A stretch of DNA of 64,000 nucleotides from an uncultured Eubacteriales bacterium (GCA_934503195.1 CAKSVM010000007.1:1-64000), one strand, 5' to 3'. Counted from the stretch's first letter, positions 17,976-26,408 are shown. The notes: generated by a model from the letters alone, not told the origin. Numbers and translations: made by a program.

Positions 17976-19091
17976 ATGTTTGAAATGAACTTTTATATGC
18001 CGACCGAGATCGTCTGGGGACGCGGATGCGTGAAGAACAATCCGGCAAAGCTCGCGCTCGGAAAAAAGGCGATGATCGTCTGCGGCAGAAATTCCGCGAA
18101 GGCCTGCGGCGCGCTTGACGACGTGATGTCGGTTCTCGACTCGCTCGGAATCGGATACGAGATTTATAACAAAATTGTGGAAAATCCGCCGATCGGAATC
18201 TGCTTTGAGGGCGGAAAGCTTGCCGCGGAAAAGGGTGTCGATTTCATTATCGGCATCGGCGGCGGATCGCCGCTCGACGCGTCGAAGGCGATCGCGGCTT
18301 ACGCGGCAGACCAAACTCTTGAAATGAACGACATTTTCACCGATAAGGTGAAGAAGGTGCTTCCGATCGCCGCGATTCCGACGACCGCCGGAACCGGAAG
18401 CGAGGTCGACGCGGCGTCGGTTCTCACGGTCGGAAACGTCAAGAAGTCGTTCAAGACTCACGACACCTTCCCGAAGGTCGCGTTCCTCGACGCCGGATAC
18501 ACCGAGTCGTTGAATCTCGGCTACACGATCTCGACCGCACTTGACGCGTTCTGCCACTGCGTCGAATCTTATCTCTCGCCGAAATCGACGGTTCTCTCGC
18601 GCATGACCGCGATGCGCGGTGCGCAGATGATCTATTCCGCGCTCGGCGACATTGCCGAGATGAACAGGAATATCGATCTGAAGCTTATCTCGAATCTCCG
18701 TGAGCCGCTGCTCGCCGGAGCGGCGATGGGCGGAATCGCGATCGGAACTACCGGAACCGGATTCAATCATCCGCTCGGCTACAATCTGACGCTCTACAAG
18801 GGGATTCCGCACGGACGCGCCTGCGCGGCTTTCATGGGCGAGTATTTTGACTACAACAGCCGGAATGACGAGGGGCGCGCGCTCATCGAGCATTTCTGCG
18901 GCGGGCTTCTCGGAAGTCCCGACGAGGTCGCCGAGAACATCACGACATGGGCGGACGTCAATCTGCGGCTTTCCGAGTCGGAGATCGCCGAATACGTCGA
19001 AAACGTCAAGGGTGCAAAGAATTACAAAAACAGCCCCTATGTGATCGACGAGTCCGAAATGCGCGAAATATACGAAAACCTGTTCAGGTAA
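17976..19091 (+). CDS. iron-containing alcohol dehydrogenase
   Basis: A 371-residue group III dehydrogenase, NAD(P)-dependent alcohol/aldehyde interconversion. The cofactor loop GIGGGSPLDASK (about 95) and PTTAGTGSEV (about 138) are clear. Metal ligands are in ALDAFCHCVE and in GFNHPLGY and GIPHGRACA. SD AGGAG lies 7 bp before the ATG at 17976; the earlier TTG lies inside a terminator hairpin. The alcohol is not predictable. It is followed within 12 bp by the HIT gene. Confidence 0.9.
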   Translation: MFEMNFYMPTEIVWGRGCVKNNPAKLALGKKAMIVCGRNSAKACGALDDVMSVLDSLGIGYEIYNKIVENPPIGICFEGGKLAAEKGVDFIIGIGGGSPLDASKAIAAYAADQTLEMNDIFTDKVKKVLPIAAIPTTAGTGSEVDAASVLTVGNVKKSFKTHDTFPKVAFLDAGYTESLNLGYTISTALDAFCHCVESYLSPKSTVLSRMTAMRGAQMIYSALGDIAEMNRNIDLKLISNLREPLLAGAAMGGIAIGTTGTGFNHPLGYNLTLYKGIPHGRACAAFMGEYFDYNSRNDEGRALIEHFCGGLLGSPDEVAENITTWADVNLRLSESEIAEYVENVKGAKNYKNSPYVIDESEMREIYENLFR

Positions 19092-19103
19092 GGAGAAAAT
19101 AAA

Positions 19104-19442
19104 ATGGACTGCATTTTCTGCAAGATCGCGGCGGGCGAAATCCCGTCAAAGAAGGCTTACGAGGACGATCAGATCCTCGCGTTCCACGACATTAACCCGC
19201 AGACTCCGGTTCACATTCTTGTGATCCCGAAGAATCACATCCCGTCGGTCGACGGCGTCACTCCCGAAAACAGCGCGGTTGTCGCGCACATCTTCGAGAC
19301 GATCCCGAAGATCGCGGCCGAGGCCGGACTCACGAACGGCTACCGCGTCATCACGAACTGCGGCGACGACGCCTGCCAGAGCGTGAAGCATCTCCATTTC
19401 CACATCATGGGCGGCCGCAAGCTTCCCGAAAACATGGGCTGA
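19104..19442 (+). CDS. HIT-family nucleotide hydrolase (HinT-like)
   Basis: A 112-residue protein starting DCIFCKIAAGEIPS and ending with the histidine triad HLHFH in VKHLHFHIMGG. HinT-type proteins hydrolyse phosphoramidates such as AMP-lysine and bind purine nucleotides. The length is normal. SD AAGGAG precedes the ATG, and the 12-bp gap suggests co-transcription with the alcohol dehydrogenase. Confidence 0.93.
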   Translation: MDCIFCKIAAGEIPSKKAYEDDQILAFHDINPQTPVHILVIPKNHIPSVDGVTPENSAVVAHIFETIPKIAAEAGLTNGYRVITNCGDDACQSVKHLHFHIMGGRKLPENMG

Positions 19443-19518
19443 AGGGCGGTTTTCCGACGCCTGAAAGTCGCTTTTCGGAATAATTCATGTAAAAAACGTG
19501 AATAAATCCCCAAGGTAG

Positions 19519-19547
19519 TTGACAAACGTCTGAAAATGGGGTATAAT
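19519..19547 (+). promoter_or_regulatory. consensus promoter of the DUF1858 gene
   Basis: TTGACA (19519-19524), exactly 17 bp, TATAAT (19542-19547): a perfect sigma-A consensus. Transcription would start near 19554, 27 nt before the ATG, implying strong expression of a very small protein. Confidence 0.93.
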
Positions 19548-19580
19548 ATTAGCATCAAGGATAAAAAGGAGATTTTGAAA

Positions 19581-19784
19581 ATGAAGGTAACAAAGGAATC
19601 CATCATCGGCGAGGTTCTCGACTTTGACCGCGAGACCGCGAAGTTTTTCATCGAGATCGGTATGCACTGCCTCGGCTGCCCCTCCGCGCGCGGAGAGAGC
19701 ATCGAGATGGCCTGCGAGGTTCACGGAACCGACGCGGACGAGCTTGTTGAAAAGATAAACGAGTTCCTCGAAGCAAAAGCTTAA
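19581..19784 (+). CDS. DUF1858 domain protein
   Basis: A 67-residue protein of the DUF1858 family, related to the N-terminal domains of ScdA/RIC-type proteins and hybrid-cluster-associated proteins. It contains the hallmark IGMHCLGCPSARGES, whose CxxC may bind metal or a cluster. Its function is unknown. The ATG at 19581 follows AAGGAG; an upstream in-frame codon at 19536 overlaps the promoter and is excluded. It sits alone under a perfect promoter. Confidence 0.88.
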   Translation: MKVTKESIIGEVLDFDRETAKFFIEIGMHCLGCPSARGESIEMACEVHGTDADELVEKINEFLEAKA

Positions 19785-19795
19785 ACCGGAATTTT

Positions 19796-19836
19796 TCGTC
19801 GCGCACGCGGAATTTTTAACCCGCGTGAGCGGCGAT
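19796..19836 (+). terminator. imperfect hairpin before trmK
   Basis: CGTCGC plus CACGCGG pair with CCGCGTG plus GCGGCG across an AT-rich loop, followed by TTTGTTT. It may terminate the DUF1858 transcript or structure the trmK leader. Confidence 0.55.
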
Positions 19837-19844
19837 TTGTTTGA

Positions 19845-20549
19845 ATGATGACCACTGAACCTAAACTGAGTGCCCGGCTTTCGGCCGCGGCTTCAATGTG
19901 CGGCGGCGGAAGCGTCGCCGATATCGGCACGGATCACGCGCTTTTACCGATTAAATCAGTTCTTGACGGACACAAATCCGCGCTGGCGTCCGACATCCGC
20001 GAGGGGCCGTGTGAAAGAGCGCGTGCGAATGTCGAAAAATATAAGCTTTCGGAAAAAATCCGCGTAGCCTGCCGTCCGGGTCTTGAAAAAATCGAGGAGT
20101 TTTCGCCCGACAATATCTTTATCTGCGGGATGGGCGGTGAGATGATCGCGTCTATCCTCGAAGAATCGGAATATCCGAAAAAATCGCGCTGCCGGCTTAT
20201 TCTACAGCCGCAGTCGATGCAGGACGTTTTACGGAAATATCTCTGCGCGAACGGATTTTCGATAGATGAGGAGCGGGTCGTTTTCGACTCGGGAAAGTAT
20301 TATCAGCTGATCCGCGCGGAGTTTGACGGCGAAAAGCGAAGTCTTTCGGAGACCGAATACCGGCTCGGGAAGCTGAATCTCGGGCGCGCGAGTGAATCTC
20401 TTTCCGAAACCGACCGCGGCTGGCTTGATTTTGTTCTCTCCGCCGCGAAAAAACGGGTAACTGAGCGGAAGAATTCGCGCGGAATTTCTGAGGATCCGGC
20501 CGATAACGAGCTGATTTCAACAATAGAAAATATTTTTGAGGGAAAATAA
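19845..20549 (+). CDS. trmK: tRNA (adenine-N1)-methyltransferase TrmK
   Basis: A 234-residue SAM-dependent enzyme that methylates A22 of tRNA. Motif I is ADIGTDHALLP (about residue 25) and a later ICGMGGEMIA (about 90) is the glycine-rich catalytic loop typical of TrmK. The C-terminal helical half is present. No convincing SD lies before the ATG-ATG at 19845, and the hairpin just upstream may limit translation. The next gene starts directly after the stop, matching the conserved trmK (yqfN)-Nif3-like (yqfO) pair. Confidence 0.9.
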   Translation: MMTTEPKLSARLSAAASMCGGGSVADIGTDHALLPIKSVLDGHKSALASDIREGPCERARANVEKYKLSEKIRVACRPGLEKIEEFSPDNIFICGMGGEMIASILEESEYPKKSRCRLILQPQSMQDVLRKYLCANGFSIDEERVVFDSGKYYQLIRAEFDGEKRSLSETEYRLGKLNLGRASESLSETDRGWLDFVLSAAKKRVTERKNSRGISEDPADNELISTIENIFEGK

Positions 20550-21320
20550 ATGCCGACGGTTGACGAATTATATAAATATCTTAACGAAAAATTTCCCGAA
20601 AACCTCCGCTGTGACTGGGACAACGACGGCCTGATGGTCGCGACCGATCCTTCGCGCGAGGTTTACCGAGTGCTTTGCTCGCTTGACGTGACCGACGAGT
20701 GCGTCGATTACGCGATCGAGAACAAATTCGATGTGATCGTTTCGCATCATCCGATGATCTTCAAGCCGCTTAAAGGCGTGAATTATCTCGATCCGGTCGC
20801 GCGGAAGACGATCAGACTCATAAAAAATGACATTTCCGTGATGTCCTTTCATACAAGGCTCGACGCCGCGCCAGGCGGAGTCAACGATCTGTTCGCGAAG
20901 CTCCTCGGACTTTCGGACGTCGTTCCGTTCGGAGCCGACGGGGAGATGGTCGGTAGGATCGGAACTCTCGAAGCTCCGGTTGAACGCACCGCCTTCGCGT
21001 CGTTTGTCAAGAAGACGCTGAACGCCGAGCGGGTGCTCTATTCGGCGGGCGACTCGGACGTTCACCGTGTGGCTCTCTGCGGCGGCGACGGAAAGGATTT
21101 CGTAAAGGCCGCGAAGCTCGCCGGGGCCGATTCATACGTCACGGGACAGCTTTCGTATAACATAATGGAGGAATCGAACTACTTCGAGCTAAATATGTTC
21201 GAGGCCGGACATTTCTTCACCGAGGATTTTGTCAGCGCGTATCTTTCGCACCTGATCCTCGGCCGATTCACACAGACGCAGACCGAATATTTCAGTTCAA
21301 ACCGCGTAATGGCGGTGTAA
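20550..21320 (+). CDS. Nif3-like dinuclear metal-centre protein
   Basis: A 256-residue member of the Nif3/YqfO/GTP cyclohydrolase I type 2 family forming hexameric rings with a two-metal site. Ligand segments seen are VSHHPMIF (about 66), a DAAPGGVND segment (about 105) and EAGHFFTED (about 226). The short version lacks the inserted PII-like domain found in YqfO of Bacillus. Function is unsettled. The start codon immediately follows the trmK stop, so they are coupled. Confidence 0.92.
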   Translation: MPTVDELYKYLNEKFPENLRCDWDNDGLMVATDPSREVYRVLCSLDVTDECVDYAIENKFDVIVSHHPMIFKPLKGVNYLDPVARKTIRLIKNDISVMSFHTRLDAAPGGVNDLFAKLLGLSDVVPFGADGEMVGRIGTLEAPVERTAFASFVKKTLNAERVLYSAGDSDVHRVALCGGDGKDFVKAAKLAGADSYVTGQLSYNIMEESNYFELNMFEAGHFFTEDFVSAYLSHLILGRFTQTQTEYFSSNRVMAV

Positions 21321-21332
21321 AGGAGAAAATTT

Positions 21333-21674
21333 ATGCCTTATATTAGTCTCAGAACGAGCGTCAGCCTCGACGAAAAGCTTGAGGACGCGCTCAAATCCGC
21401 GCTCGGAAAGGCGATAACCGATATCCCCGGCAAGACCGAAAACTGGCTCATGGTCGATCTTGAAGGCGACAGAAAGCTCTGGCTCGGCGGCAAAAAGAGA
21501 CCGCTCGCGATGATCGACGTCAAAATTTTCGGCAACGCCGAACCCGAGGACTTCAACGCTATGACCGGAACTCTCTGCGACGTATGTCAGCGGATACTCG
21601 GAATCAAGCCCGACGGAGTCTACGTTACCTACGCCGAGGTCGAGAACTGGGGCTGGAACGGGGAAAACTTCTGA
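21333..21674 (+). CDS. MIF-like tautomerase
   Basis: A 113-residue tautomerase-superfamily protein of the macrophage migration inhibitory factor type. It begins M-PYISLRTSV, so Pro2 would be the catalytic N-terminal base after Met removal, and ends NWGWNGENF, close to the C-terminal segment of MIF. Length agrees (MIF about 115). A CDVC pair sits near residue 90, not at the MIF CxxC position. It probably tautomerises keto-enol substrates of the phenylpyruvate type. SD AAAGGAG precedes it; the stop overlaps the next start (TGATG). Confidence 0.85.
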   Translation: MPYISLRTSVSLDEKLEDALKSALGKAITDIPGKTENWLMVDLEGDRKLWLGGKKRPLAMIDVKIFGNAEPEDFNAMTGTLCDVCQRILGIKPDGVYVTYAEVENWGWNGENF

Positions 21675-22333
21675 TGATAACCATCGAACAGGTCAAATCA
21701 AGCGAAGCGATTCACACCTACATCGAGAAGGAGGACGAGTCGTTGAAGGCTCTCGGCTTCACCGAACACAGCTTTCCGCACGTCGGAAAGGTCTCGAAGA
21801 CGGCAAAGGAAATCCTCCTGACGCTCGGCTACAGCGAACGTGAGGCCGAACTCGCCGAGATCGCCGGATATCTCCACGATATCGGAAACATAGTCAACCG
21901 TACCGACCACGCGCAGTCGGGCGCGATAATGGCGTTCAGAATCCTCGACAACATGGGAGCCGACCCGGCCGATATCGCAACGATCATCACCGCGATCGGA
22001 AATCACGACGAAAGCACAGCCGTCGCGGTCAATCCGATAACCTCCGCGCTGATTCTCGCTGACAAGACCGACGTTCGCGCGTCGCGTGTCAGAAACAGCG
22101 ATATCGCGACCTTTGATATTCACGACCGCGTGAACTATTCGGTCAAGCGTGCCGATCTTGAGATCGACCGCGAGAGACGCGAGATCGAGCTCAAGCTTCA
22201 GATCGACACCGATTTCTGCTCGGTCATGGATTATTTTGAGATATTCTTAAACCGCATGATCCTCTGCCGCAAGGCGGCCGAACGACTCGGGCTGAGATTC
22301 AGGCTCAGCGTCAACGGACAGATTTTACTTTAA
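21674..22333 (+). CDS. HD-domain phosphohydrolase
   Basis: A 219-residue HD protein: H in EHSFPHVGKV (about 35), the HD pair in AGYLHDIGN (about 65), then AIGNHDES (about 112) and DKTDVR (about 134), as in metal-dependent phosphohydrolases. The substrate is unknown. The ATG at 21674 overlaps the stop of the MIF-like gene, so the two are coupled. A longer reading from 21584 would run through that gene and is rejected. Glutamine synthetase follows 12 bp later. Confidence 0.85.
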   Translation: MITIEQVKSSEAIHTYIEKEDESLKALGFTEHSFPHVGKVSKTAKEILLTLGYSEREAELAEIAGYLHDIGNIVNRTDHAQSGAIMAFRILDNMGADPADIATIITAIGNHDESTAVAVNPITSALILADKTDVRASRVRNSDIATFDIHDRVNYSVKRADLEIDRERREIELKLQIDTDFCSVMDYFEIFLNRMILCRKAAERLGLRFRLSVNGQILL

Positions 22334-22345
22334 TTAGGAGACAAA

Positions 22346-24439
22346 ATGAGCAACGTACAGGATATTTTCGGCAGCATGGTATTCAATGAGGTCGTCATGC
22401 GCCAGAAGCTCCCGAAGGAGGCCTACAAGGCACTCAGACGGACGATAGACGACGGCGAGGAGCTTGACATCTCGGTCGCGAATGTCGTCGCGAACGCGAT
22501 GAAGGACTGGGCGATCGAAAAGGGCGCGACTCACTACACGCACTGGTTCCAGCCGATGACGGGAATCACGGCCGAAAAGCATGACAGCTTCATAACCCCG
22601 ATCGGCGGCGGCGCGGTGATAATGGAATTTTCGGGCAAGGAGCTGATCAAGGGCGAACCCGACGCGTCGTCATTCCCGTCGGGCGGACTCCGCGCGACCT
22701 TTGAGGCGCGCGGCTACACGGCGTGGGATCCGACTTCGTATGCCTTCATCAAGGACGACACGCTCTGCATCCCGACGGCGTTCTGCTCGTACGGCGGCGA
22801 GGCGCTTGACAAGAAAACTCCGCTTCTCCGCTCGATGGAGGCGGTCAGCAAGCAGGCCTGCCGGGTTCTGCGGCTCTTCGGAAACCCGACTTCGAAGGTT
22901 ATTTCGACAGTCGGACCCGAGCAGGAGTATTTCCTTGTCGATAAGGAGCTCTATGAGAAGCGTCCCGATCTTGTTTTCACCGGGCGGACGCTCTTCGGCG
23001 CGAAGCCCCCGAAGGGACAGGAGCTTGACGATCACTATTTCGGCACGCTCAAACCGCGCGTAAAGGCCTTCATGAAGGAGCTGAACGATGAACTCTGGAA
23101 GCTCGGAGTTCTCGCGAAGACCGAGCATAACGAAGCCGCTCCGGCTCAGCATGAGCTTGCGCCGATCTTCACGACGACGAATATCGCGGTTGATCACAAT
23201 CAGCTGACGATGGAGATCATGAAGAAGGTCGCGGCAAGGCACGGACTTGTATGCCTCCTGCACGAAAAGCCGTTTGCGGGAGTCAATGGAAGCGGAAAGC
23301 ACAACAACTGGTCGCTCTCGACAAAGGAAGGAGTCAATCTTCTGGAGCCGGGCGAGACTCCGCGCGAGAACGCGCAGTTCTTAACCTTCCTCGCGGCAGT
23401 GATCGCGGCGGTGGACGAGTATCAGGATCTTCTCCGCATCTCGGTCGCGAGCGCGGGAAATGATCATCGTCTCGGCGGATTCGAGGCTCCTCCGGCGATC
23501 ATGTCGATGTTCCTCGGCGACGATCTGACCGAGATTCTCGCGTCGGTCGTCTATGAGACCGATTACGATCAGCAGAAGCGCGCGGTGATGGAGATCGGCG
23601 TCGACGTCCTGCCGAAGTTCCCGAAGGATACGACCGACCGCAATCGTACGTCTCCGTTTGCGTTCACCGGAAACAAATTCGAGTTCAGATCGCTCGGATC
23701 GTCGAATTCGGTTTCGGGTCCGAACATCACGCTGAACACGATTGTCGCCGAAGAGCTTTCGAGAATCGCCGACTCGCTTGAAATCAAGCTGAGCGAGGGC
23801 GAGGAATGGTCAAAGGCGGTCGGACAGGTGATCCGCGACACGATAAACGCGCACAAGCGGGTAATTTACAACGGCAATAACTATTCGAAGGAATGGGTCG
23901 CCGAGGCGAAGACGCGCGGACTTCTGAATCTCAGAACGACTCCCGACGCGCTCCCGCACTTTGTCGCGCAGAAGAACATCGACCTTTACACGAAGCATCA
24001 CGTCTTCACCGAGACCGAAATGCGCTCGCGCAATGAGATTCATTACGAAAGCTACTGCAAGATCGAGATGATCGAGGCGCGGACGATGGCTGACATGATA
24101 CATAAGGACATTCTCCCGGCGGTCATCGGCTTCAAGCGCGAGCTTGTCGGATCCGCGCTGGCGTCTAAGGAGCTTGGAATCGACGCTGAGATCGAGACTT
24201 GCAAGGCAAACGAGGTGAGCGAAGGACTTCACGCTCTCAGCGCGGCGCAGAATGAGCTTGACGCCGCGATCTGCGGCGCGAAGGAGGTCAGCGGCTGGGA
24301 AAACCGTTCGTTCTACATCCGCGACACTCTGATTCCGGCGATGGACAAGGCGCGCGCGGCGGTCGACTCACTCGAAGTGATTGTCGGGCGGAAGTACTGG
24401 CCGTATCCGACCTACAGCGAGCTTTTATTCAGCATATGA
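22346..24439 (+). CDS. glnN: glutamine synthetase type III
   Basis: A 697-residue GSIII, condensing glutamate and ammonia with ATP. Length (about 700) separates it from GSI (about 440). Landmarks are TEHNEAAPAQHELAP (about residue 255), HEKPFAGVNGSGKHNNW (about 307) with active-site Glu and His residues, and RNRTSPFAFTGNKFEFR (about 430). The GSIII-specific N- and C-terminal parts are present. SD AGGAG precedes the ATG. It ends the trmK-to-glnN gene string; no amt or PII gene is near. Confidence 0.96.
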   Translation: MSNVQDIFGSMVFNEVVMRQKLPKEAYKALRRTIDDGEELDISVANVVANAMKDWAIEKGATHYTHWFQPMTGITAEKHDSFITPIGGGAVIMEFSGKELIKGEPDASSFPSGGLRATFEARGYTAWDPTSYAFIKDDTLCIPTAFCSYGGEALDKKTPLLRSMEAVSKQACRVLRLFGNPTSKVISTVGPEQEYFLVDKELYEKRPDLVFTGRTLFGAKPPKGQELDDHYFGTLKPRVKAFMKELNDELWKLGVLAKTEHNEAAPAQHELAPIFTTTNIAVDHNQLTMEIMKKVAARHGLVCLLHEKPFAGVNGSGKHNNWSLSTKEGVNLLEPGETPRENAQFLTFLAAVIAAVDEYQDLLRISVASAGNDHRLGGFEAPPAIMSMFLGDDLTEILASVVYETDYDQQKRAVMEIGVDVLPKFPKDTTDRNRTSPFAFTGNKFEFRSLGSSNSVSGPNITLNTIVAEELSRIADSLEIKLSEGEEWSKAVGQVIRDTINAHKRVIYNGNNYSKEWVAEAKTRGLLNLRTTPDALPHFVAQKNIDLYTKHHVFTETEMRSRNEIHYESYCKIEMIEARTMADMIHKDILPAVIGFKRELVGSALASKELGIDAEIETCKANEVSEGLHALSAAQNELDAAICGAKEVSGWENRSFYIRDTLIPAMDKARAAVDSLEVIVGRKYWPYPTYSELLFSI

Positions 24440-24518
24440 TTTTCCCGGCCGGGCAGGTGATTGCCAAAAATGAATTTTTTGTTAATGATTCCGGCAACCA
24501 CTTGATTTTCCCGGCCGG
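24437..24518 (+). repeat. 16-bp direct repeat around the tRNA promoter
   Basis: TGATTTTCCCGGCCGG occurs at 24437-24452, including the glnN stop codon, and again at 24503-24518, where it spans the -35 and spacer of the tRNA promoter. The copies start 66 bp apart and each contains the palindrome CCGGCCGG. Confidence 0.85.
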
Positions 24519-24530
24519 ATGTGGTATAAT
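24502..24530 (+). promoter_or_regulatory. promoter of tRNA-Val
   Basis: TTGATT (24502-24507), 17 bp, TATAAT (24525-24530) preceded by TGTGG. It lies 15 bp before the mature tRNA, which is right for a tRNA promoter. Confidence 0.88.
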
Positions 24531-24545
24531 ATCAATATACCGCAT

Positions 24546-24622
24546 GGAGGCGTAGCTCAGCTGGTCAGAGCGTTCGGTTCACATCCGAGAGGTCGTGGGT
24601 TCGAGCCCCTCCGTCTCCACCA
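24546..24622 (+). tRNA. tRNA-Val (CAC)
   Basis: A 77-nt cloverleaf with encoded CCA end. The acceptor stem GGAGGCG pairs with CGTCTCC (one G-U). The D arm is GCTC/GAGC. The anticodon stem TTCGG/CCGAG encloses loop TTCACAT, giving anticodon CAC for valine GUG codons. The T arm has loop TTCGAGC, but its stem GTGGG/CCCTC contains a T-T mismatch at 50:64. A terminator follows, so it is transcribed alone. Confidence 0.95.
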
Positions 24623-24644
24623 CGAGGTTTTTGCAAAAGAAAGG

Positions 24645-24675
24645 CGCGAAGAATTCGTTCTTCGCGTTTTTCTTT
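24645..24675 (+). terminator. terminator of tRNA-Val
   Basis: A 9-bp stem CGCGAAGAA/TTCTTCGCG with loop TTCG is followed by TTTTTCTTT on the + strand. Confidence 0.9.
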
Positions 24676-24688
24676 GCCTCGATTTTGC

Positions 24689-24720
24689 GAAGGGACCGCC
24701 GCTTTCGCGGCAGTCCCTTC
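24689..24720 (-). terminator. terminator hairpin of the 24732-26222 gene
   Basis: Arms of 14 bases (24689-24702, 24707-24720) with one mismatch lie 11 bp beyond the stop of the minus-strand lipoprotein gene. The T-run is poor on -, so read-through into the tRNA hairpin may complete termination. Confidence 0.65.
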
Positions 24721-24731
24721 TGAAAGATTCT

Positions 24732-26222
24732 TTATTTGCCTGAAACGATTCCGTTCATCTTTTCGACGAGCGCGTCCTTCATTCCGGCGACCTTCGAAGC
24801 CCAGTTCGGATTGTTTCCCTTGATCGACTCGCGGTACTGCGCCGACGGCGAGCCAAGGAGACTCGAATAGATCTCGCCCGGATCGTAGACGACCGAGTTT
24901 ATGATCAGATCAAACATCCGGCTGACATCGTCGTCCTGCGAATAGCGAACCTTGAGCGAAACTTCACAGTACTCCGGGATGATCGTCCGGTAGGACTCGC
25001 TCGACAGGGCTTCAAGCACCGCGCCCGCCGCTTTTTCGTCGCTCACCGAGACCGGAATCATCGCGTAGCAGCTTCTCTGAAGCGACGTAGCGTATTCCTC
25101 AGATTCGTCCCACTTCGGGTAGGGCAGAAGTCCGTAGCTGAAATCAATCGACGGGATGATCGTCGACGCGTCGGTCAGAAGTCCGCAAGAGAAGATCGCG
25201 TTGCCTTTAATGAAGGGCTTGGACGCGTAGTTTCCGCCGCCCGACGAGATCATGTACTCTTCGTTGTCGCCGTTCGGAAGCGCGCTCAGAACGTCCTCGT
25301 TCTCGTTCGTGAGCTTGCAGAGCTTTTCGATGACGTCGAGCGCGCGCTCGTTGTCAAACGTGAATTCGTATCCGTCGTTAGTCTTCCGGAACATATCGAC
25401 CCCGAAAGCCTTCATGAAGCCGAGATACTTGTTCGCGTCGCCGAAGGTAAGCCCGAAACGGTCGTCGCCGTCAACCTTCGTGTTGCCGTTGATGTCGGAA
25501 TATCCGCCCTTTATGATCTCTTCGATCTTTGCCAGCGTCCATTTTCCCGAGTCGACGAGTCCGTAGAGATCCTCGGTGTGGCCGAGAGCCTTGAAAAGAT
25601 CGGCGTTATAATAGATTCCGAAGGCGTTCTTGACGTTTGCCAGCGAGAACTGTCCCGAGAGGAAGTAGATGTAATCGTCCGGCATATTCGCCTTGACCGT
25701 CTGATTGTACCACGGCTTGTCAATGTTTATGTATTCAAGCTCGGCGAGGTTGAGAAAATAGTCACCCTCCTGCATCTGGGACGAATAGTTCATAACGTCG
25801 AAAAGTATGTCGAACGACCCGCCGCCCGCCATTATGTCGGCCATGATCTTTGACTGGAAGGCCGAAAGCTCACCCCATGTGTAGGTCTCCCAGTTGTACG
25901 CGAGCTTTACCGAAAGCCGCTCCTGTACCTTGTTTATCGTGTTGAAAATCGAGTCGGAAAGGCGGTTGCCGCTCTCTTCCTCGCTGTACATATCCTCGAT
26001 ATACGCGCTGTTGTAGTCGCCGACCATGATATTCACGGTTTTGCCGCCGAAATCGAGATCGTCCGGAAGGTCGTCCCTTACAAATTGAGAGGATTCCTCT
26101 GCCGGGGCGGTGGTTTCGTTCGTCGCGCTTGTGTCCGCGCCGCTTTCGGTTCCGGCGTTGCCGCATGAGGTCAGGAGAAGCAGCCCGCACAGGATTAGTG
26201 ATAATTTGTTGATGCGTTTCAT
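24732..26222 (-). CDS. extracellular solute-binding lipoprotein (paralogue of 28863-30308)
   Basis: A 496-residue lipoprotein: signal peptide with lipobox LTSC (C20), a Thr/Glu/Ala linker to about 45, then a binding-protein fold beginning DDLPDDLDFGGKTVNIMVGD. The same start pattern recurs in the protein at 28863-30308, so the two are paralogues flanking an SDR/dehydroquinase-like cluster. It probably binds a sugar or sugar-like ligand; no permease or ATPase gene is near. SD AAGGAG lies 8 bp before the ATG. It is transcribed divergently from the SDR genes. Confidence 0.82.
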   Translation of the reverse strand: MKRINKLSLILCGLLLLTSCGNAGTESGADTSATNETTAPAEESSQFVRDDLPDDLDFGGKTVNIMVGDYNSAYIEDMYSEEESGNRLSDSIFNTINKVQERLSVKLAYNWETYTWGELSAFQSKIMADIMAGGGSFDILFDVMNYSSQMQEGDYFLNLAELEYINIDKPWYNQTVKANMPDDYIYFLSGQFSLANVKNAFGIYYNADLFKALGHTEDLYGLVDSGKWTLAKIEEIIKGGYSDINGNTKVDGDDRFGLTFGDANKYLGFMKAFGVDMFRKTNDGYEFTFDNERALDVIEKLCKLTNENEDVLSALPNGDNEEYMISSGGGNYASKPFIKGNAIFSCGLLTDASTIIPSIDFSYGLLPYPKWDESEEYATSLQRSCYAMIPVSVSDEKAAGAVLEALSSESYRTIIPEYCEVSLKVRYSQDDDVSRMFDLIINSVVYDPGEIYSSLLGSPSAQYRESIKGNNPNWASKVAGMKDALVEKMNGIVSGK

Positions 26223-26255
26223 TTTGGAAATCTCCTTGTAAATTCTTATAAAAAT

Positions 26256-26284
26256 ATTATACCACGAAGGTCGATTTTTGTGAA
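26256..26284 (-). promoter_or_regulatory. promoter of the 24732-26222 gene
   Basis: On the minus strand TTCACA (26279-26284), 17 bp, TATAAT (26256-26261) preceded by CGTGG. Confidence 0.82.
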
Positions 26285-26309
26285 TGCAAAAATCGGACGG
26301 ATTTGTATC

Positions 26310-26335
26310 TTTCGGACAACTATTTCGGACAACTA
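26310..26335. repeat. two adjacent 13-bp direct repeats
   Basis: TTTCGGACAACTA occurs twice in immediate succession (26310-26322, 26323-26335) and a third copy begins as TTTC. An AACTATT/AATAGTT inverted pair follows (about 26331-26357). It lies between the two divergent promoters of this region, upstream of both -35 boxes, as an activator or repressor site would. Confidence 0.85.
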
Positions 26336-26379
26336 TTTCATAACAAGAGAATAGTTCTGTTTTTCAGTAGTATAATGCC

Positions 26380-26408
26380 TTGTTTTTTCCGGCGCGAAGT
26401 GGTATAAT
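26380..26408 (+). promoter_or_regulatory. promoter of the SDR pair
   Basis: TTGTTT (26380-26385), 17 bp, TATAAT (26403-26408) preceded by GTGG. A second TATAAT at 26371-26376 has no good -35. Confidence 0.8.

Noticed and set aside
24519..24743. Open frame reading across the tRNA gene
   Set aside because: It is the usual spurious translation of a tRNA (GGVAQLVRAFGSHP pattern) and contains the tRNA promoter.
26340..26376. First TATAAT at 26371 as the SDR promoter
   Set aside because: No acceptable -35 at 16-18 bp; the second -10 at 26403 has TTGTTT at 17 bp.
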